64,000 bases of DNA from an uncultured Oscillospiraceae bacterium (GTDB lineage Bacteria > Bacillota > Clostridia > Oscillospirales > Oscillospiraceae): contig CAKUHU010000002.1 of assembly GCA_934659425.1 (NCBI GenBank), forward strand, positions 62,001 through 126,000. Reading direction: 5' to 3'. Under the pieces are notes generated by a model, which did not search any database, was not told the origin of the DNA, and saw only the letters and a list, made by a program, of their open reading frames with translations. How positions within the stretch are numbered: position 1 is the first letter of the stretch; each line of letters begins with the position of its first letter. Below are positions 1-8,656 of the stretch, piece after piece. Position numbers and translations under genes: made by a program.

Positions 1-742
1 TCTGGGGATCGGGCTCCTTGCCAGCCTCCTCCAAAAGATCGGCGCACAGTGTGGCGCCGTCTACCACGGTGGGGACGCCCACGGCAATGACGGGGACGCC
101 CAGGCTCTCGGCGTTGAGAGCAAAGCGGTGGTTTCCCACCCCTGAGCCGGGAGCGATCCCGGAGTCGCAGACCTGCACGGTGGCGCACAGCCGCTCCACC
201 CGCCGGGCGGCCAAGGCGTCGATGGCGATGACTGCCTTGGGTGAGATGTGGTCGGCCACAGCCTGGACGATCTCTCCGCTCTCCACTCCGGTGGTGGCCA
301 ATACGCCTGCCGCCAAAGCGGCCACGGGGCGAAAAGATCCAAAATGTTCTGGGGCCATGGACACCAGATGCCGGGTTATGAGGGTTCGGTCGGTGGACTT
401 GGGCCCCACGGCGTCGGGGGTGATGGCCCGGTTGCCCAGCCCCACTACCAGCACACCGCCCCGGTCAGGGGGCAAAAGGGGGGACAGCAGCCCGGCCAGG
501 GCCTTTACCGCCCGGGGGAAGGCGCCCTCCTCCCGGCGGCCCAGCCCCGCCAGATCCAAAGTGTGATAAATCCCCTCCGGTTTGCCCAGCGCCTCGGCGC
601 CGGAGGGGCTGGTGATCTGCACCGTGGTGAGGGGAAACCCCTCGGTCTGGGTCTCCTGACAGCCTACGCCGGGCAGCTCCCGCTCTCCGCCGCCCAGCAT
701 TTCTCTGGCCTCCAGAGCCAGGTCGGTCCTCCGCTCCAGCAT
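1..742 (-). CDS. gpr: GPR endopeptidase (spore germination protease), 3' end cut by window edge
   Basis: This protease degrades the small acid-soluble proteins that coat spore DNA, at the start of germination. The minus strand reads open from an ATG at 742 to the window edge, about 247 residues. It begins MLERRTDLALEAREMLGG. It contains the family signatures GLGNRAITPDAVGPKS, IAIDALAARRVERLC and DSGIAPGSGVGNHR, and ends inside the window around ADLLEEAGKEPD. The start has a clear AAGGAGG ribosome site. It is divergent from rpsT, as in Bacillus, where gpr also neighbours rpsT. The C-terminus lies outside the window. Family members are made as zymogens that lose a short N-terminal propeptide; I cannot place that cleavage site with certainty. 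Confidence 0.93.
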   Translation of the reverse strand, partial: MLERRTDLALEAREMLGGGERELPGVGCQETQTEGFPLTTVQITSPSGAEALGKPEGIYHTLDLAGLGRREEGAFPRAVKALAGLLSPLLPPDRGGVLVVGLGNRAITPDAVGPKSTDRTLITRHLVSMAPEHFGSFRPVAALAAGVLATTGVESGEIVQAVADHISPKAVIAIDALAARRVERLCATVQVCDSGIAPGSGVGNHRFALNAESLGVPVIAVGVPTVVDGATLCADLLEEAGKEPDPQ

Positions 743-851
743 GTCCCTTCCTCCTTGCCCCAAGATATAGTGGTGAAATTTCTTTTCAGTACCTATTTTA
801 AGCAAAAAAGCCGCCTCTATACGAAAAAGAAGGAAAAGTTGAAAATAAATC

Positions 852-880
852 TTGCAATTTAAAGAACGGGCTGTTAAAAT
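852..880 (+). promoter_or_regulatory. Vegetative promoter of rpsT
   Basis: TTGCAA at 852-857 and TAAAAT at 875-880 are separated by exactly 17 bases, a good sigma-A-type promoter 58 bases before the rpsT start. It fits the constitutive expression expected of a ribosomal protein gene. Confidence 0.75.
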
Positions 881-937
881 AGATACTTGCATGGGCATAT
901 TATGCTTGAAATTCGTCGTTCGGAGGAGGTGTTTGGT

Positions 938-1201
938 TTGCCGAACATTAAGTCTGCTAAGAAGCGTGTTCTGGTGAACAAGGCTAAGGCAATGCAGAAC
1001 AAGGCCGCTCGGTCTGCGCTGAAGACCGATATTAAGAAGTTCGAGGCCGCGGTGGCGGAAGGCAACCGCAGCGAGGCCGAGGGTGCTTACAAAGTGGCTG
1101 TCAAGGCGGTGGACAGGGCCGTCTGTCATGGGCTCCTGCACAAGAACAATGCCGCCCACAAGAAGAGCGGGATGACCCTAAAGCTGAACAAGTTGGCCTG
1201 A
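938..1201 (+). CDS. rpsT: Small ribosomal subunit protein bS20
   Basis: Ribosomal protein S20 binds 16S rRNA early in 30S assembly. The 87-residue product starts LPNIKSAKKRVLVNKAKAMQ and ends HKKSGMTLKLNKLA, both typical of bS20, and is rich in Lys, Ala and Arg. I chose the TTG at 938 because GGAGGAGG lies at 922-929, eight bases upstream, and because the family begins with a PNIKSAKKR motif directly after the initiator Met. The longer in-frame ATG at 887 has no ribosome site and would add residues foreign to the family. A TTG start on a highly expressed ribosomal gene may tune its level; S20 synthesis is autoregulated in E. coli, where the gene has a UUG start. Confidence 0.95.
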   Translation: MPNIKSAKKRVLVNKAKAMQNKAARSALKTDIKKFEAAVAEGNRSEAEGAYKVAVKAVDRAVCHGLLHKNNAAHKKSGMTLKLNKLA

Positions 1202-1221
1202 TTTTTGTTTGGGTCCCGCAA

Positions 1222-1247
1222 ACCGCCTGCTCTGCAGGCGGTTTTTT
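1222..1247 (+). terminator. Rho-independent terminator after rpsT
   Basis: ACCGCCTGC and GCAGGCGGT form a nine-pair stem around a TCT loop, followed by six T. It makes rpsT monocistronic. Confidence 0.9.
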
Positions 1248-1285
1248 GTGTGTAGGGCGTATTTTGCTGAAAGGAGGGAAAGGCG

Positions 1286-2185
1286 GTGGAACGATCAGAA
1301 GGCGGCGGTCTCTTCCGCTTTATTTGGGAGATCGTGGACCTCTATTTCACCAAACGGGTGTCCCGCTCTGCGGCGGAGCTGGCTTATTTTTTGATCCTCT
1401 CCTTCTTCCCCGCCCTTATCTGCATTAACGCCATCATCGGCACGCTGAATCTGGATGTGGCCGCCTTTTTGGATGAGGCGTCCATCATCCTTCCGGAGGC
1501 GTCCCTGGCGGTGCTGACGGAGTATGTGCGCTATATCACCACCAACCAGTCGGGGACCTTGCTGGTGGCGGGAATCGTCATGATGCTGTTTTCCGCGTCG
1601 GCGGCCATGCGTTCACTGATGAATGTGATGGATGACATTTATGAGCGCAGGACCTATGCGGGGCTGTGGCAGGTGGTGGCCAGTGTGGCCTTTTCCGCCC
1701 TTTTTCTGCTGACCATTTACCTGTCCTTGGTGGTGCTGCTGACGGGGAGCTGGTTTTTTCACCTGTTAGAGGAGCTGATCCGCCGGGTGCCGAGGTGGGA
1801 GGGGGTCACGCTCCCCTGGCATTGGCAATGGATGCGCTTTCTGATCCTCTTCTGCCTGGTGCTGATTTTTGTCATGCTGGTGTACCAGGCTACCGCTCCC
1901 CGGGGGCGCCCCCGGCCTCCCGTGCTCACGGGGGCCTTCCTGGCGTCGGCGGCGCTGGTGCTGTTCTCCATCCTCTTCTCTTATTTTATCGGCTTATCGT
2001 CCCGCTACTCCCTGGTTTACGGGTCGCTGGCCTCGGTGGTCATCCTGCTGGTATGGCTCTATTTATGCGGAAATATCGTCATTTTGGGCGGCTGCTTCAA
2101 CCGGGTGTGGTATGGCCGCAAAAAGCGGAGGTATGCACAAAGACGTGCCGGGAGAAAGCGGATGGGCCCCGACAGCTTGGAGTAA
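1286..2185 (+). CDS. YihY/BrkB family inner-membrane protein
   Basis: Polytopic membrane protein of 299 residues in the YihY (formerly RNase BN) family, whose role is not settled. Family marks are the N-terminal KRVSRSAAELAYFLILSFFP segment with its polar A-E-L-A-Y-F motif, about six hydrophobic helices, and the C-terminal YGSLASVVILLVWLYLCGNI segment. The GTG at 1286 is preceded by AAGGAGGG at 1271-1278. Basic C-terminal tail. The gene stands alone between two terminators. Function in this organism is unknown; older claims of a nuclease activity came from misassignment of the E. coli gene. Confidence 0.88.
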   Translation: MERSEGGGLFRFIWEIVDLYFTKRVSRSAAELAYFLILSFFPALICINAIIGTLNLDVAAFLDEASIILPEASLAVLTEYVRYITTNQSGTLLVAGIVMMLFSASAAMRSLMNVMDDIYERRTYAGLWQVVASVAFSALFLLTIYLSLVVLLTGSWFFHLLEELIRRVPRWEGVTLPWHWQWMRFLILFCLVLIFVMLVYQATAPRGRPRPPVLTGAFLASAALVLFSILFSYFIGLSSRYSLVYGSLASVVILLVWLYLCGNIVILGGCFNRVWYGRKKRRYAQRRAGRKRMGPDSLE

Positions 2186-2230
2186 AAAAATATCCGGTAC
2201 TCTCCCAAAGGAAGAGTACCGGATATTTTT
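2186..2230. terminator. Bidirectional terminator between convergent genes
   Basis: An 18-base arm running AAAAATATCCGGTACTCT is matched by its complement at 2213-2230, with a ten-base loop. The A-rich and T-rich ends allow termination on both strands. It serves the YihY gene and the minus-strand nitroreductase, whose stop codon lies inside the right arm. Confidence 0.9.
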
Positions 2231-2894
2231 AATCAGCCCAATGGAAGTTTTCCGCTCCGGCGGCCTGTTTAAACTGATATTTTACAATGCCCAGGTCTAC
2301 ACGGGAATAGGCCCCGCCCAGGTTTTCCACCCTTACGCCGCCGTCTGCGGACAGGTGAATACGGAATTTCTGCTGGTTCATGGCGGTGGGCGCCAGGGCC
2401 GCCCCCTCCATGCCCCGGAGGAACCAAGAGGGCATTTCCCCTTCCGCTTGGCAGAGCTGGTCGATGGGCTTGCTCTTGTGGGGGATCCCGTGGTTTTCGC
2501 CGTACCCCAGTGCAACTGCGCACACCAATTTGCCGTCAGAGGCCTTCCTCACGGCCCGTTTGCGGAAGGTCAGGGCCACCCAGCAGGAGTCCAGCCCCAA
2601 TTCGGCGGCCTTTAGCACAAGGCGCTGTCCGCAGCAGCCGATCTTCTCCTCTAAATCGGGAACCTTGGGCCCGGCCAGGATCAGGTAGTTTTTGACGCCC
2701 CGGAATTTCCCATAGTGGGCCAGGGGGCCTTGAAAAGCGGTGGGCTCCTCTGTGATGAGCCGGAGGCGCAGTCGGCTCTCTGCGTTGACAGCAGCGATCT
2801 CTGTCTGAAGGGCCTCTACAGCAGCGGGTTCCAGAGCCCGGTCTGTGTATTGCCGCACAGAGTGGCGGTGTTTCATGAGGCTGAGTTGATCCAT
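2229..2894 (-). CDS. Nitroreductase-family flavoprotein (TM1586-like)
   Basis: A 221-residue protein of the FMN-dependent nitroreductase fold. Residues 8-15 (KHRHSVRQ) match the family's opening R-x-S-x-R phosphate-binding segment. The middle holds GCCGQRLVLKAAELGLDSCW, the conserved helix where these enzymes pack against FMN, and the C-terminal half has MEGAALAPTAMNQQKFR, the second internal half-repeat typical of the TM1586 subgroup. Substrate cannot be predicted. The ATG at 2894 shares one base with the TAA of the upstream regulator (TAATG), so the two are translationally coupled and the regulator probably controls this enzyme. Confidence 0.85.
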   Translation of the reverse strand: MDQLSLMKHRHSVRQYTDRALEPAAVEALQTEIAAVNAESRLRLRLITEEPTAFQGPLAHYGKFRGVKNYLILAGPKVPDLEEKIGCCGQRLVLKAAELGLDSCWVALTFRKRAVRKASDGKLVCAVALGYGENHGIPHKSKPIDQLCQAEGEMPSWFLRGMEGAALAPTAMNQQKFRIHLSADGGVRVENLGGAYSRVDLGIVKYQFKQAAGAENFHWAD

Positions 2895-3274
2895 TATGGT
2901 TCCTCCTTTTGCTTTGTGTATGCGTTCCAGCCGGCTGCGTTGGCGTCCTGCACCATGCGGTAAGCCTGGTCAAAGAGGAATTTCAGCTTTGCCCACCCAG
3001 AAGGTTCGGTACTGGGAAAGTAGTAATTTCGGGTCCCCTTCCGCCGCGGCTCTGCGGGTCCGGCCTCCCGGAGCACCTTCCGGTGGTGGGACAGGGCGGG
3101 CCGGGACAGGTGGGTGCGCTCCATGAGTTTCCCCACCCGAAGCCCCAGGGGGTCGGCCTCCAAAAGGGAGATAAAGATGTTCTGACGGTTGGCACTGCCC
3201 ATGGCCTCAAACTCCCGCCGGCAGTCCCGGAGAGTCTGGGATAGGCCGAGCCGCCACTGCTCGCATTCGCTCAT
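2894..3274 (-). CDS. ArsR-like winged-helix transcriptional regulator
   Basis: A 126-residue DNA-binding protein. Residues 30-95 have an ArsR-type winged helix: NRQNIFISLLEADPLGLRVG, then the recognition helix THLSRPALSHHRKVLREAG and a basic wing ending GTRNYYF. I placed the start at the ATG at 3274 because GGGGGAGGTGG precedes it; a longer reading from 3367 is hydrophobic and lacks a ribosome site. No obvious Cys metal site is present, so it may sense something other than a metal. Its stop overlaps the start of the nitroreductase. The upstream gap to 3483 is shared with a divergent secreted-protein gene and is the likely operator region. Confidence 0.8.
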   Translation of the reverse strand: MSECEQWRLGLSQTLRDCRREFEAMGSANRQNIFISLLEADPLGLRVGKLMERTHLSRPALSHHRKVLREAGPAEPRRKGTRNYYFPSTEPSGWAKLKFLFDQAYRMVQDANAAGWNAYTKQKEEP

Positions 3275-3483
3275 AGGGGGTCCACCTCCCCCCAAAGAGG
3301 GGCCTTTTGGGTGTATTGTACCATACGGCAGGGCCGTTGTCACAAAGAGAAAGAAAATCGAGACCATCGGACAGGAACATTTCGATTTTCTCGGAACTTT
3401 TCCTATACCATGGCGTCTAAAGGGTGTTATTCTAACGACGGACCGGCTGAATACAAATACATGAAAAAGGAGATTGCAACATC

Positions 3484-4344
3484 ATGACCTATCAGCGCGT
3501 TTCTGCTGCCGCACTGGCCCTTGCCCTGGCGGCCTCTCAGGTGCCCTCCGCATGGGCGGCTGCTCCCGATGCCGATTCTGCAAAGAAAAGCTATCAGACT
3601 GCCCTGTTCCTCAACGGAGAGAGGCTGGATACCTCTGCCATCCCGAATGCAGAGGATGCCGCCCTGGTGCCCATGCGGCTCATTGCCGAATCAGACAACG
3701 GCTATGCGCAGTGGTTTGAGGAGGAGAACCAGGGCTTCTTTTCCCTGGATGGGGCCACGTTTATCGTGAATTTTGCCGACAACTCTGTGGAACTGAACGG
3801 GGAGAAGCTGGATGAGGTCACCGCCTGTGTGGTAGATGGCGTCACCTTCCTCTCCGCCGCCGTCTTTGCCGATTTGAAGGACTATGCCGTGAGCCTGGAT
3901 CCGGCGCAGGAGACGGCGCGCATCGATCTTGCGACCCCCAACGGCCGGCCGCTGACCAAGCTGGCCCGGCAGATCATCGGGGAGATCAACATGGCCTGCA
4001 GCATGAAGAATTCCCAGGAAGAGATGAAGGAATACCTGGGGATCGACGCGGACAAGTACGACGAGGTTGTCTGCTTCTCCTCCATGATGGTTCGGGCTGA
4101 CGCCCTCGTCATCGGCAAACTGGCTGAGGGGGCTGACAAGGAGGAGGCCAAGGCTGAGCTGGAGGAGCGCCGGGCCGCCATCGAGCGCTCCTTTGAACAC
4201 TACCTGCCCGACCCCTATGAGATGGCGCAGAACGGCCAGGTGGTGGAGTGCGGAGAGTATTTGATGCTCGTCATCTCGGAGGACAACGACAGGGCTGTGG
4301 AACTTTTCCGGGCTGCCGTGTCTGCCGGAGAGGAAGAAAAGTAA
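3484..4344 (+). CDS. Secreted protein with stalk-like domain and C-terminal DUF4358
   Basis: A 286-residue exported protein. Residues 1-26 form a signal peptide (basic start, Ala/Leu core, SAWAAA cleavage region). Residues about 35-155 resemble a copper-amine-oxidase N-terminal-like beta domain: ALFLNGERLD, ALVPMRLIAES, FIVNFADNSVELNGEKLD and VDGVTFLSAAVF follow its usual order. Residues about 165-280 match the DUF4358 domain (MMVRADALVIGKLAEG, RRAAIERSFEHYLPDPYEMA, YLMLVISEDND). The domain order suggests a wall- or membrane-facing protein of unknown role. The ATG has a modest AAGGAG site. It is divergent from the ArsR/nitroreductase pair. Confidence 0.8.
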   Translation: MTYQRVSAAALALALAASQVPSAWAAAPDADSAKKSYQTALFLNGERLDTSAIPNAEDAALVPMRLIAESDNGYAQWFEEENQGFFSLDGATFIVNFADNSVELNGEKLDEVTACVVDGVTFLSAAVFADLKDYAVSLDPAQETARIDLATPNGRPLTKLARQIIGEINMACSMKNSQEEMKEYLGIDADKYDEVVCFSSMMVRADALVIGKLAEGADKEEAKAELEERRAAIERSFEHYLPDPYEMAQNGQVVECGEYLMLVISEDNDRAVELFRAAVSAGEEEK

Positions 4345-4436
4345 TTTTTTGTTTCCCGGTGTTGCGGTAGACTTTCTCTCAAGAGTATGATAAACTATGA
4401 AAACCATAAAATATTGGGAAAGGAGCCCCAAATATT

Positions 4437-5654
4437 ATGCACTGTGTGAGAAAAGTCACCGATGACCTCTATTGGGTAGGTGCCAACGACAGACACACTT
4501 CGCTCTTTGAAAACATTCACCCCATTCCCAAGGGTGTGAGCTACAACTCTTATGTCCTGCTGGACGAGTCCACCGTCCTTTTTGACGCTGTGGACTGGTC
4601 GGCGGCACCTCAGTTGTTGGAAAATGTGAGCCATGTATTGGCGGGCCGGGATCTGGATTACATCGTTCTCCACCACCTGGAGCCGGACCACGGCGCCGGG
4701 CTGTGGGCGGTGCTGGCCCGGTGGCCCAACGCCAAGCTCATTGCCGGGAAGATGGCCTTTCAATTCCTGGACCAGTTTGGCTTTGCCTCTGCAGGCGGGG
4801 AGCGGATCGCTGTTAAGGAGGGGGACCGGATCTCCTTCGGCAAGCACGCCATCACCTTCTATTCTGCGCCTTTGGTCCACTGGCCGGAGGTCATGGTGTC
4901 CTTTGAGGAGGTCACCGGCACCCTCTTTACCGCCGACGCTTTCGGTACGTTTGGTACGCTGGACGGCAAGCTGTTCAACGACGAGGTGGACTTTGACCGG
5001 GACTGGCTGGAGGAGGCACGGCGGTACTACACGAATATCGTGGGCAAGTTCGGCACATCTGTGCAGAATCTTCTGAAGAAGGCGGCAGGCCTGGGAGATA
5101 AGATCAAATTCATCTGTCCGCTCCACGGTCCGGTATGGCGCTCTGATTTCGATTACCTGCTGGGGAAATACGACAAGTGGAGCCGGTATGAGCCGGAGGA
5201 AAAGGGTGTCATGGTGGTCTATGGCTCCATGTATGGCGGCACAGAGCAGGCTGCCGGGGCTTTGGCTGCGGCCCTGGTGGAGCGGGGCGTGACCAACGTG
5301 GTGGTGCGTGATGTGTCCACCACCCACGTTTCCAGCCTGATCAGCGAGACCTTCCGAGTCTCCCATGTGGTGCTGGCCTGTGTCACCTATAATATGGACT
5401 TCTATCCGCCCATGCACAGCTATCTGGCCGATATGAAGGCACTGTGCATCCAGAACCGGACCTTTGCCATCATGGAGAACGGCACTTGGGCGCCCAAGTC
5501 CGGGGAACTGATGGGTAAGTTTGTCGCCGAGGGGCTGAAGGACTGCACCTTGCTGGAGCCCGCCCTGAGCTTCCGCTCCGTTCTGCCCGGAGACCGGGAA
5601 GGGGAGCTGGAAACGCTGGCCGATGCCATCGCGGAATCTGTGAAAAACGCATAA
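4437..5654 (+). CDS. fprA: Flavodiiron protein (A-type flavoprotein, O2/NO reductase)
   Basis: Cytoplasmic enzyme that reduces O2 to water or NO to N2O, protecting anaerobes. It has 405 residues. Residues 1-245 are a metallo-beta-lactamase-like domain. The diiron ligands are visible: H80-L-E82-P-D84-H85, a His in PLVHWPEV, an Asp in FTADAFGTFG and a His in CPLHGPVW. Residues about 255-400 are a flavodoxin domain with the FMN phosphate loop YGSMYGGTEQAA and a later GTWAPKSGE loop. There is no C-terminal rubredoxin extension, so it should take electrons from a separate rubredoxin or reductase. The ATG follows AAAGGAG. The gene is monocistronic, closed by a strong terminator. Confidence 0.93.
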   Translation: MHCVRKVTDDLYWVGANDRHTSLFENIHPIPKGVSYNSYVLLDESTVLFDAVDWSAAPQLLENVSHVLAGRDLDYIVLHHLEPDHGAGLWAVLARWPNAKLIAGKMAFQFLDQFGFASAGGERIAVKEGDRISFGKHAITFYSAPLVHWPEVMVSFEEVTGTLFTADAFGTFGTLDGKLFNDEVDFDRDWLEEARRYYTNIVGKFGTSVQNLLKKAAGLGDKIKFICPLHGPVWRSDFDYLLGKYDKWSRYEPEEKGVMVVYGSMYGGTEQAAGALAAALVERGVTNVVVRDVSTTHVSSLISETFRVSHVVLACVTYNMDFYPPMHSYLADMKALCIQNRTFAIMENGTWAPKSGELMGKFVAEGLKDCTLLEPALSFRSVLPGDREGELETLADAIAESVKNA

Positions 5655-5670
5655 ATCCATAAAGGAATGA

Positions 5671-5714
5671 AAAACAGAGACCTTTCCGTCAAACGGACGG
5701 GAAGGTCTCTGTTT
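5671..5714 (+). terminator. Terminator after fprA
   Basis: AAAACAGAGACC...GTC pairs with GAC...GGTCTCTGTTTT over about 19 positions, with one G-T wobble and a four-base loop, ending in four T. The A-rich left arm makes it usable in both directions. Confidence 0.85.
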
Positions 5715-5836
5715 TCATCGAAAAAAGAATAAATGGCTTGCTATTTGTTGGGGTATCAGCCAAGATATTTCCGAAAGAGAACAAATATGCTGGTGAGAGA
5801 CCTTTTCCGGGAGATTTTCTGATTTTCTTGATGGTG

Positions 5837-5875
5837 ACAGCGGCCTTTTCCCACTTGGAAGGGACCGCTGTTTTT
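5837..5875 (+). terminator. Second hairpin with T-tract in the fprA-yczE gap
   Basis: ACAGCGG (5837-5843) pairs with CCGCTGT (5865-5871) and inner bases CCTT/AAGG extend it; five T follow. No gene lies between this and the fprA terminator, so it may be a backup terminator or the end of a short untranslated RNA. The 120 bases between the two hairpins hold nothing I can name. Confidence 0.6.
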
Positions 5876-5884
5876 GTGTTTTCC

Positions 5885-5940
5885 TTGACGGGAGGAAGAT
5901 AGGCTGATATACTGATCTTATATAATATATTATATAAGAT
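5885..5940 (+). promoter_or_regulatory. Promoter with perfect 26-bp palindromic operator
   Basis: TTGACG (5885-5890), a 17-base spacer and TATACT (5908-5913) form a strong vegetative promoter. Starting two bases after the -10 box, 5915-5940 is a perfect palindrome beginning ATCTTATATAAT and ending ATTATATAAGAT, covering the expected transcription start. A dimeric repressor bound here would block the promoter. The A/T-only core resembles operators of GntR/YtrA or MarR-type repressors, but I cannot name the regulator; none is adjacent. Confidence 0.75.
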
Positions 5941-5962
5941 TTTAGAGGGGGAAGATCGGAGG

Positions 5963-6652
5963 ATGGACCGGCAGAAGAGATTTCGATTTTTGTTTTACGC
6001 AGTGGGGATCATGATATTGGCTCTGGGGCTGATCCTCAATACCAAGGCGGGGCTGGGGGTCTCCCCCATCATGAGCCTGCCCTATTGCATATCGGAGATC
6101 TGGGGATGGAATTTCGGGGATACGACCTTAGTGATATACTGTATCTTTGTGGGCCTGCAATTTTTGCTGAAAGGGAAAAGGGCGAGACTCTATGACCTGC
6201 TGCAGATCCCGTTCAGCGTTGTATTCACCCGGGTGCTGAACTTTTATAACGGGATTATCCAGATCCCCTTGGAGCAATTTTGGCAAAAAATCCTCCTGCT
6301 GCTGGCCGCGCTCCTGCTGACCGGAGTGGGGGCTGCGATGGTTTTGAATATGCGGCTGGTGCCCAATCCCTGCGACGGCATCGTGCAGGCGGTGGGAGAG
6401 GCCTGGGGCAAAGAGACCGGCCTGGCCAAGAATCTGTTTGACCTGTTCAGCGTGGCGATGTCCTTTTTGCTGGGGATGGCCGCGGGGAACTGGATGTGCG
6501 GCATCGGTGTGGGTACGCTGGTGGGGGTCGTGTGTGTGGGCCGGGTGATCTCCCTGTTTAACTGCCTGTTCCAGGACAAGGTACAGAGGATGGCGGGAAT
6601 TGAAGGGCAGATCGGCGGGCTTTGTGAGGGGCGGGTTCCTGAAGGCGCCTGA
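5963..6652 (+). CDS. YczE/YitT-like integral membrane protein (DUF6198 type)
   Basis: A 229-residue polytopic protein with about five hydrophobic helices. It opens with FRFLFYAVGIMILALGLIL followed by NTKAGLGVSPIMSLPYCIS, the conserved turn of the YczE family, and has a second family motif, VPNPCDGIVQAVGEAWGKETG, near residue 130. YczE of Bacillus is linked to surfactin synthesis, but family function is unclear. The ATG at 5963 is preceded by AGGGGGAAG. Expression is probably controlled by the palindrome overlapping its promoter, which suggests an inducible role such as export or stress response. Confidence 0.82.
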   Translation: MDRQKRFRFLFYAVGIMILALGLILNTKAGLGVSPIMSLPYCISEIWGWNFGDTTLVIYCIFVGLQFLLKGKRARLYDLLQIPFSVVFTRVLNFYNGIIQIPLEQFWQKILLLLAALLLTGVGAAMVLNMRLVPNPCDGIVQAVGEAWGKETGLAKNLFDLFSVAMSFLLGMAAGNWMCGIGVGTLVGVVCVGRVISLFNCLFQDKVQRMAGIEGQIGGLCEGRVPEGA

Positions 6653-6762
6653 GAAAAAGGTGGAGGGTCATGCCGACACCACCCGGAAGCAGGCACTTCT
6701 CATCGCCGTGAGAATGGTGGAGAATCTGGGAGAATGCCCCTCCCTGCGGGCAGACCGGCAGG

Positions 6763-6806
6763 AAAAGGCACCGGGAAGAACGGTATGGTTCTTCCCGGTG
6801 CCTTTT
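6763..6806. terminator. Bidirectional terminator between the YczE-like gene and lepA
   Basis: AAAAGGCACCGGGAAGAAC (6763-6781) is perfectly complementary to 6788-6806 around a six-base loop. It ends in TTTT on both strands and separates the two convergent genes. Confidence 0.92.
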
Positions 6807-6844
6807 GTGAGTCCATCTGGGGCGGTGCTTGAAAAAACTGGCGT

Positions 6845-8656
6845 TTAGTTCTCCTCGTCCAGTTTCAAGACGGCCATAAATGCCTCCGTGGGGATTTGCA
6901 CCGTACCCAGGGAGCGCATCTTTTTCTTGCCCTCCTTCTGCTTCTCCAGCAGCTTCTTCTTCCGGGTGATGTCACCGCCGTAGCACTTGGCCAGCACGTC
7001 CTTCCGCATGGCCTTCAGGGTCTCCCGGGCGATGACCTTTCCGCCGATGGCCGCCTGGATGGGCACCTCGAAGAGCTGGCGGGGGATGTTTTCCTTCAGC
7101 TTCTCGCACAGCCGCCGAGCCCGGGGGTAAGCCTTTTCCCGGTGGGCGATGAAGCTCAGGGCGTCTACCTGGTCGCCGTTTAAGAGCAGGTCCACCTTCA
7201 CCAGCTCGCTGGGCCGGTACTCGCTCATCTCGTAGTCCAGGCTGGCGTAGCCCTTGGTTCGGGCCTTCAGGGTGTCGAAGAAGTCGTAAATGATCTCCCC
7301 CAGGGGCATGGAGTAGTGGATCTCCACCAGATTGGCTTCCAAATACTGCATGTCCTTGAACTCCCCCCGCCGGTCCTGGCACAGGGGCATGATGTTGCCC
7401 ACATAGTCCGGGGGCGAGATGATGGACACCTTGGCGTAGGGCTCCTCGGCCAGTTGGATGGAGCCCGTGTCCGGGTAGTTGTGTGGATTGTCTACCATGA
7501 CCACACTGCCGTCGGTCTTGGTGATCCGGTAGATGACCGAGGGGAGGGTAGTGATCAGATCCAGGTCGAACTCTCGCTCCAGCCGCTCCTGGATGATCTC
7601 CATGTGGAGCATCCCTAAAAAGCCGCACCGGAAGCCGAAGCCCAGGGCGGCGGAGGATTCGGGCTCGAAGGAGAGGGAGGCGTCGTTGAGCTGCAGCTTT
7701 TCCAGCGCGTCCCGCAGATCGGGAAACTTGGAGCCGTCTTCGGTGTAGATGCCGCAGTAGACCATGGCCTGGGCGGGCCGGTAGCCGGGGAGGGCTTCCT
7801 CCGCCGGCCGCTCCACTCCGGTGACCGTGTCACCCACCCGGGTGTCCTTCACATTCTTAATGGAGGCGGTGAGGTAACCCACCTCCCCGGCGATGAGCTC
7901 GGGGCAGGGCTCCAGCCCCAGGGGGAGGAGGTGGCCGCACTCTAAGATGTCGTACTCGGCGCCGGAGGCCATCATTCGCACCTTCATGCCCCTTTTGACG
8001 GTGCCTTCCACCACCCGGAAGTAGACGATGACACCCCGGTAGGCATCGTACTGGCTGTCGAAGATCAGGGCTTTCAGGGGGGCGCCGGGGTCTCCGGCGG
8101 GGGCAGGGATGTTCTTCACCACATCCTCCAGCACTGCCTGGATGTTGATGCCCATCTTGGCGGAGATCTCCGGGGCCTCCTGGGCCTCCAGGCCGATGAC
8201 GTCCTCAATCTCCTGCTTGACCCGCTTGGGATCGGCGGCAGGCAGGTCGATCTTGTTGACCACCGGTCGGATCTCCAGGTCGTGTTCCATAGCCAGGTAG
8301 GTGTTGGCCAAGGTCTGGGCCTCGATGCCCTGGGCGGCATCCACCACCAGCACCGCCCCCTCGCAGGCGGCCAGGGAGCGGGAGACCTCGTAGTTGAAGT
8401 CCACATGGCCCGGCGTGTCGATCAGGTTGAGCTCATAGGTCTCCCCGTCCAGAGCCTTGTAGCTCAGCCGCACCGCCCGGGCCTTGATGGTGATGCCCCG
8501 CTCCTTCTCCAGGTCCATGTTGTCCAGGAGCTGGCTCTCCATCTCCCGCTGCTCCACCGCCCCGCATAGCTCGATGAGCCGGTCAGACAGGGTGGATTTC
8601 CCGTGATCGATGTGGGCGATGATGGAAAAGTTTCTGATTTTTGATTGGTCAGTCAT
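6845..8656 (-). CDS. lepA: Elongation factor 4 (LepA), translational GTPase
   Basis: Ribosome-associated GTPase that acts on stalled or mis-set ribosomes and in 30S maturation. It has 603 residues, normal for LepA. G motifs: [14 protein letters not shown] (G1, residues about 12-25), RGITIKA (G2), DTPGHVDF (G3), [10 protein letters not shown] (G4). It then has the EF-G-like domains and the LepA-specific C-terminal region with [21 protein letters not shown] chose the ATG at 8656 ([11 protein letters not shown]) because GGAGG lies eight bases upstream; a start seven codons earlier overlaps that site. In Bacillus lepA follows gpr and spoIIP; here the neighbourhood is kept loosely and spoIIP is not in the window. 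Confidence 0.96.
   Translation of the reverse strand: MTDQSKIRNFSIIAHIDHGKSTLSDRLIELCGAVEQREMESQLLDNMDLEKERGITIKARAVRLSYKALDGETYELNLIDTPGHVDFNYEVSRSLAACEGAVLVVDAAQGIEAQTLANTYLAMEHDLEIRPVVNKIDLPAADPKRVKQEIEDVIGLEAQEAPEISAKMGINIQAVLEDVVKNIPAPAGDPGAPLKALIFDSQYDAYRGVIVYFRVVEGTVKRGMKVRMMASGAEYDILECGHLLPLGLEPCPELIAGEVGYLTASIKNVKDTRVGDTVTGVERPAEEALPGYRPAQAMVYCGIYTEDGSKFPDLRDALEKLQLNDASLSFEPESSAALGFGFRCGFLGMLHMEIIQERLEREFDLDLITTLPSVIYRITKTDGSVVMVDNPHNYPDTGSIQLAEEPYAKVSIISPPDYVGNIMPLCQDRRGEFKDMQYLEANLVEIHYSMPLGEIIYDFFDTLKARTKGYASLDYEMSEYRPSELVKVDLLLNGDQVDALSFIAHREKAYPRARRLCEKLKENIPRQLFEVPIQAAIGGKVIARETLKAMRKDVLAKCYGGDITRKKKLLEKQKEGKKKMRSLGTVQIPTEAFMAVLKLDEEN

Noticed and set aside
248..862. 204-codon plus-strand frame opposite gpr
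   Set aside because: Shadow of the gpr gene on the other strand, which shows clear family motifs.
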